A DNA stretch of 64,000 nucleotides from Dendrolimus kikuchii (taxonomy: Eukaryota; Arthropoda; Insecta; Lepidoptera; Lasiocampidae), in assembly GCA_019925095.2 (NCBI GenBank), contig CM034392.1:20378387-20442386 (forward strand), in the 5' to 3' direction. This document shows positions 62,494 through 64,000 of the stretch, piece after piece (position 1 is the stretch's first letter; every line of letters begins with the position of its first letter). A program made the translations under genes and the position numbers. The notes below the pieces were generated by a model, which ran no database searches, had not been told where the DNA came from, and was given only the letters and a program-made list of their open reading frames with translations.

Positions 62494-63649
62494 AGATGGG
62501 CCAAAAGAAGTCATCTGATGTTGTTTGGCTCTCTTTTTTTTCTAAATGAAAAACTTCGATTCTGTTTTTTGATTATGTTTATTTGAACCTTTAGAATTCT
62601 ATTGGTCAAGTCGAGAAGATTATATCGGCCAAATGGGCGCCGTCACAATTGATTGCCATACGGGCTCGTTTTATGGCAATTTTCATCACTTCGGCAAGAA
62701 CTTCGGGTGATACGATTCTCACACTCGTGTTGAATATTGTCCTTGAGGGCTTTCAGAGTCTCAGGCTTGTTCACGTAAACACGGGACTTCAAAAAACACC
62801 ACAAAAAAGTCTGGAACACTTAAATCGGGCGATCTTGCGGGCCAGTGCAAATCGCCAAAACAAGAGATGAGGCGACCCGGGAACGCTGCCTTTAGAATAT
62901 CGGTTGTGGCTCGCGCAGTGTGTGCCGTTGCTCTGTCCTGTTGGAACCACATGTCCCTCGGTCCTAATTCGTCCAATTGCAGCAGAAAAAACTCGGTCAA
63001 CATGACCCTATAGTGCGCACCGTGCACTGTTGTCGTTTGGCCAGCGGCATTCTCGAAAAAAAATGGCCCAATGACTCCTCCAGCGGGAACAGCGCACCAT
63101 GCAGTCACTTTGAGCGGGTGTAATGGCTCATCGTGCATCACTCGTGGATTTTCGATGCGCCAGAAGCGATAGTTTTGCTTGTTCACGTACCCGCTGAGGT
63201 GGAAATGAACCTCATCGCTCATTATGATTTTGGTCGAAAAATCGTCGGCTGATGGCTAATTGCGCGGCACGGCGTCTGGTCGATGTTTCCAGCGACAGCT
63301 TGACATCCTCGGCAGAACGGGCGCTCCGGGGCCGGCCACTCTTGGCAACGTCTCGTGTGGTCCCATACTCTTCAAGGTTGGTGGCCAAACGGCGCAGTGT
63401 TTGCGCAGTCAGTGTCGGACGGCCGGGGAATCGGCGACCGAATTCGCGCTGCGCCAACACCATAGACAAATTGTTACGCAAAAAAATAGACACGATTATT
63501 CCGCGTTCTTGATGAATGCATCGTTACACGGCTTCTTCAGTTGTATTATGCATCTGTCTATTCCACAAATGTCAAAGCAGATTTGACATTGGCGGCCATT
63601 TGCCAAAATGAGAGCATCTTCCAATAGGATGATTTCTTTTGGCCCACCT
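62494..63649 (-). mobile_element. Decayed mariner with DD41D spacing (rosa-like)
   Basis: Terminal inverted repeats AGATGGGCCAAAAGAAGTCA (from 62494) and, inverted, AGGTGGGCCAAAAGAAATCA (ending 63649). TA follows the right end at 63650-63651; the left TA is mutated. It contains a broken transposase gene on the minus strand. Confidence 0.88.
62640..63493 (-). pseudogene. Mariner transposase pseudogene (DD41D)
   Basis: The N-terminal part (63493-63212) has LAQREFGRRFPGRPTLTAQT and VAKSGRPRSARSAEDVKLSL. A shift near 63220 separates it from the catalytic part: SDEVHFHLSGYVNKQNYRFW, KVTAWCAVPAGGVIGPFFFE, FQQDRATAHTARATTDILKA and LHWPARSPDLSVPDFF. 41 residues separate the second and third Asp. After PDFF a further shift leaves FLKSRVYVNKPETLKALKDN readable in another frame. 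At least two frame disruptions make it non-functional. Confidence 0.9.
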
Positions 63650-63651
63650 TA

Positions 63652-63904
63652 ACAACATATTAATCATTTTACAAGTTCAGAACTTTTCCCAAACAGGTCC
63701 ATTTTTACCTGGTATTTTTAATTTTTTTACTATAATTAACCACAAAACAGTTGTTATACTTTTATAAAGATATATTAAAATTTGGAATTGAAAGAATATC
63801 TGTTTATAAACCACATACATGAAATATTACTGTGATAACTCAATTTATTGCTCGTCAGAAAATATTTTAATTGTATCATTTTAACTTACTGAAAAATAGC
63901 CCAA
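63652..63904. other. Non-coding AT-rich stretch
   Basis: Nothing recognisable. Confidence 0.35.
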
Positions 63905-63907
63905 CTT

Positions 63908-64000
63908 GTTTTTTTTTTTTTTTTTTTGTTTTTGAGGCGAGGGAAAATGCTTAACCGATTTACGCACAAACTGAGTCGTTGCTAGGGGAACGACACGCGT
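63908..64000 (-). mobile_element. R1-like LINE 3' tail, cut by the window end
   Basis: A T-run (63910-63927) followed by 'gaggcgagggaaaatgctta' and 'accgatttacgcacaaactg'. This is the reverse complement of the last ~60 bp of the LINE at 54434-55304 (…gcgtaaatcagttaagcatt…cctcgcctcaaaa). The element body lies beyond the window. Confidence 0.85.

Overview
This is nuclear DNA of an insect, almost certainly a moth or butterfly (Lepidoptera). It is AT-rich with GT-AG introns, and long introns and intergenic gaps are filled with 5'-truncated LINEs, tRNA-derived SINEs, the common lepidopteran RTE-type repeats and Tc1/mariner elements. There is no bacterial operon, phage or CRISPR structure.

Layout. 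1-14796 holds no recognisable coding exon; it is either upstream DNA or the first intron of the first gene. 14797-23264 (+) carries ten exons of the sarco/endoplasmic reticulum Ca2+-ATPase SERCA. They run from an 18-nt micro-exon to the stop codon; only the first coding exon (about 39 codons) is missing. 23265-28430 looks like SERCA 3' UTR and possible spliced 3' exons. 29169-32830 is retrotransposon debris. 33466-34005 (+) is a small Tantalus-domain protein gene. 34821-37916 (-) is a four-exon neuferricin (CYB5D2) gene. It is divergent from 38872-40167 (+), an intronless mitochondrial 3-oxoacyl-ACP synthase (OXSM). 42513-57400 (-) is an eight-exon gametogenetin-binding protein 2 (GGNBP2) homologue whose 8.1-kb intron 2 has been colonised by an intact Tc1-like transposon and three LINE fragments. 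59665-60507 (+) is the two-exon ribosome maturation factor SBDS, divergent from GGNBP2. 62494-63649 is a decayed mariner with DD41D spacing. The window ends in the 3' tail of an R1-like LINE.

The host genes are housekeeping genes: ER calcium pumping, mitochondrial fatty acid synthesis, haem binding, 60S ribosome maturation and zinc-finger regulation. I see no sign that they form one pathway. All intron junctions given were read from the sequence and keep frame: SBDS 251 aa, CYB5D2 258 aa, GGNBP2 626 aa, SERCA 986 aa within the window.

Most noteworthy: (i) a 0.47-kb element in a SERCA intron with two ~100-bp LTR-like repeats and a primer-binding site that appears to match the whole 3' half of a tRNA-Arg(UCU), i.e. 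a candidate TRIM; (ii) eight copies of one LINE family sharing one 3' end, two of them only 51-52 bp long yet flanked by target-site duplications; (iii) a 20-bp motif, TAGTATCCATAGTAGTTTGT, found only just upstream of the Tantalus-domain gene and between CYB5D2 and OXSM; (iv) an apparently intact Tc1 transposase with long terminal inverted repeats; (v) a frameshifted LINE that seems to encode a restriction-like endonuclease.
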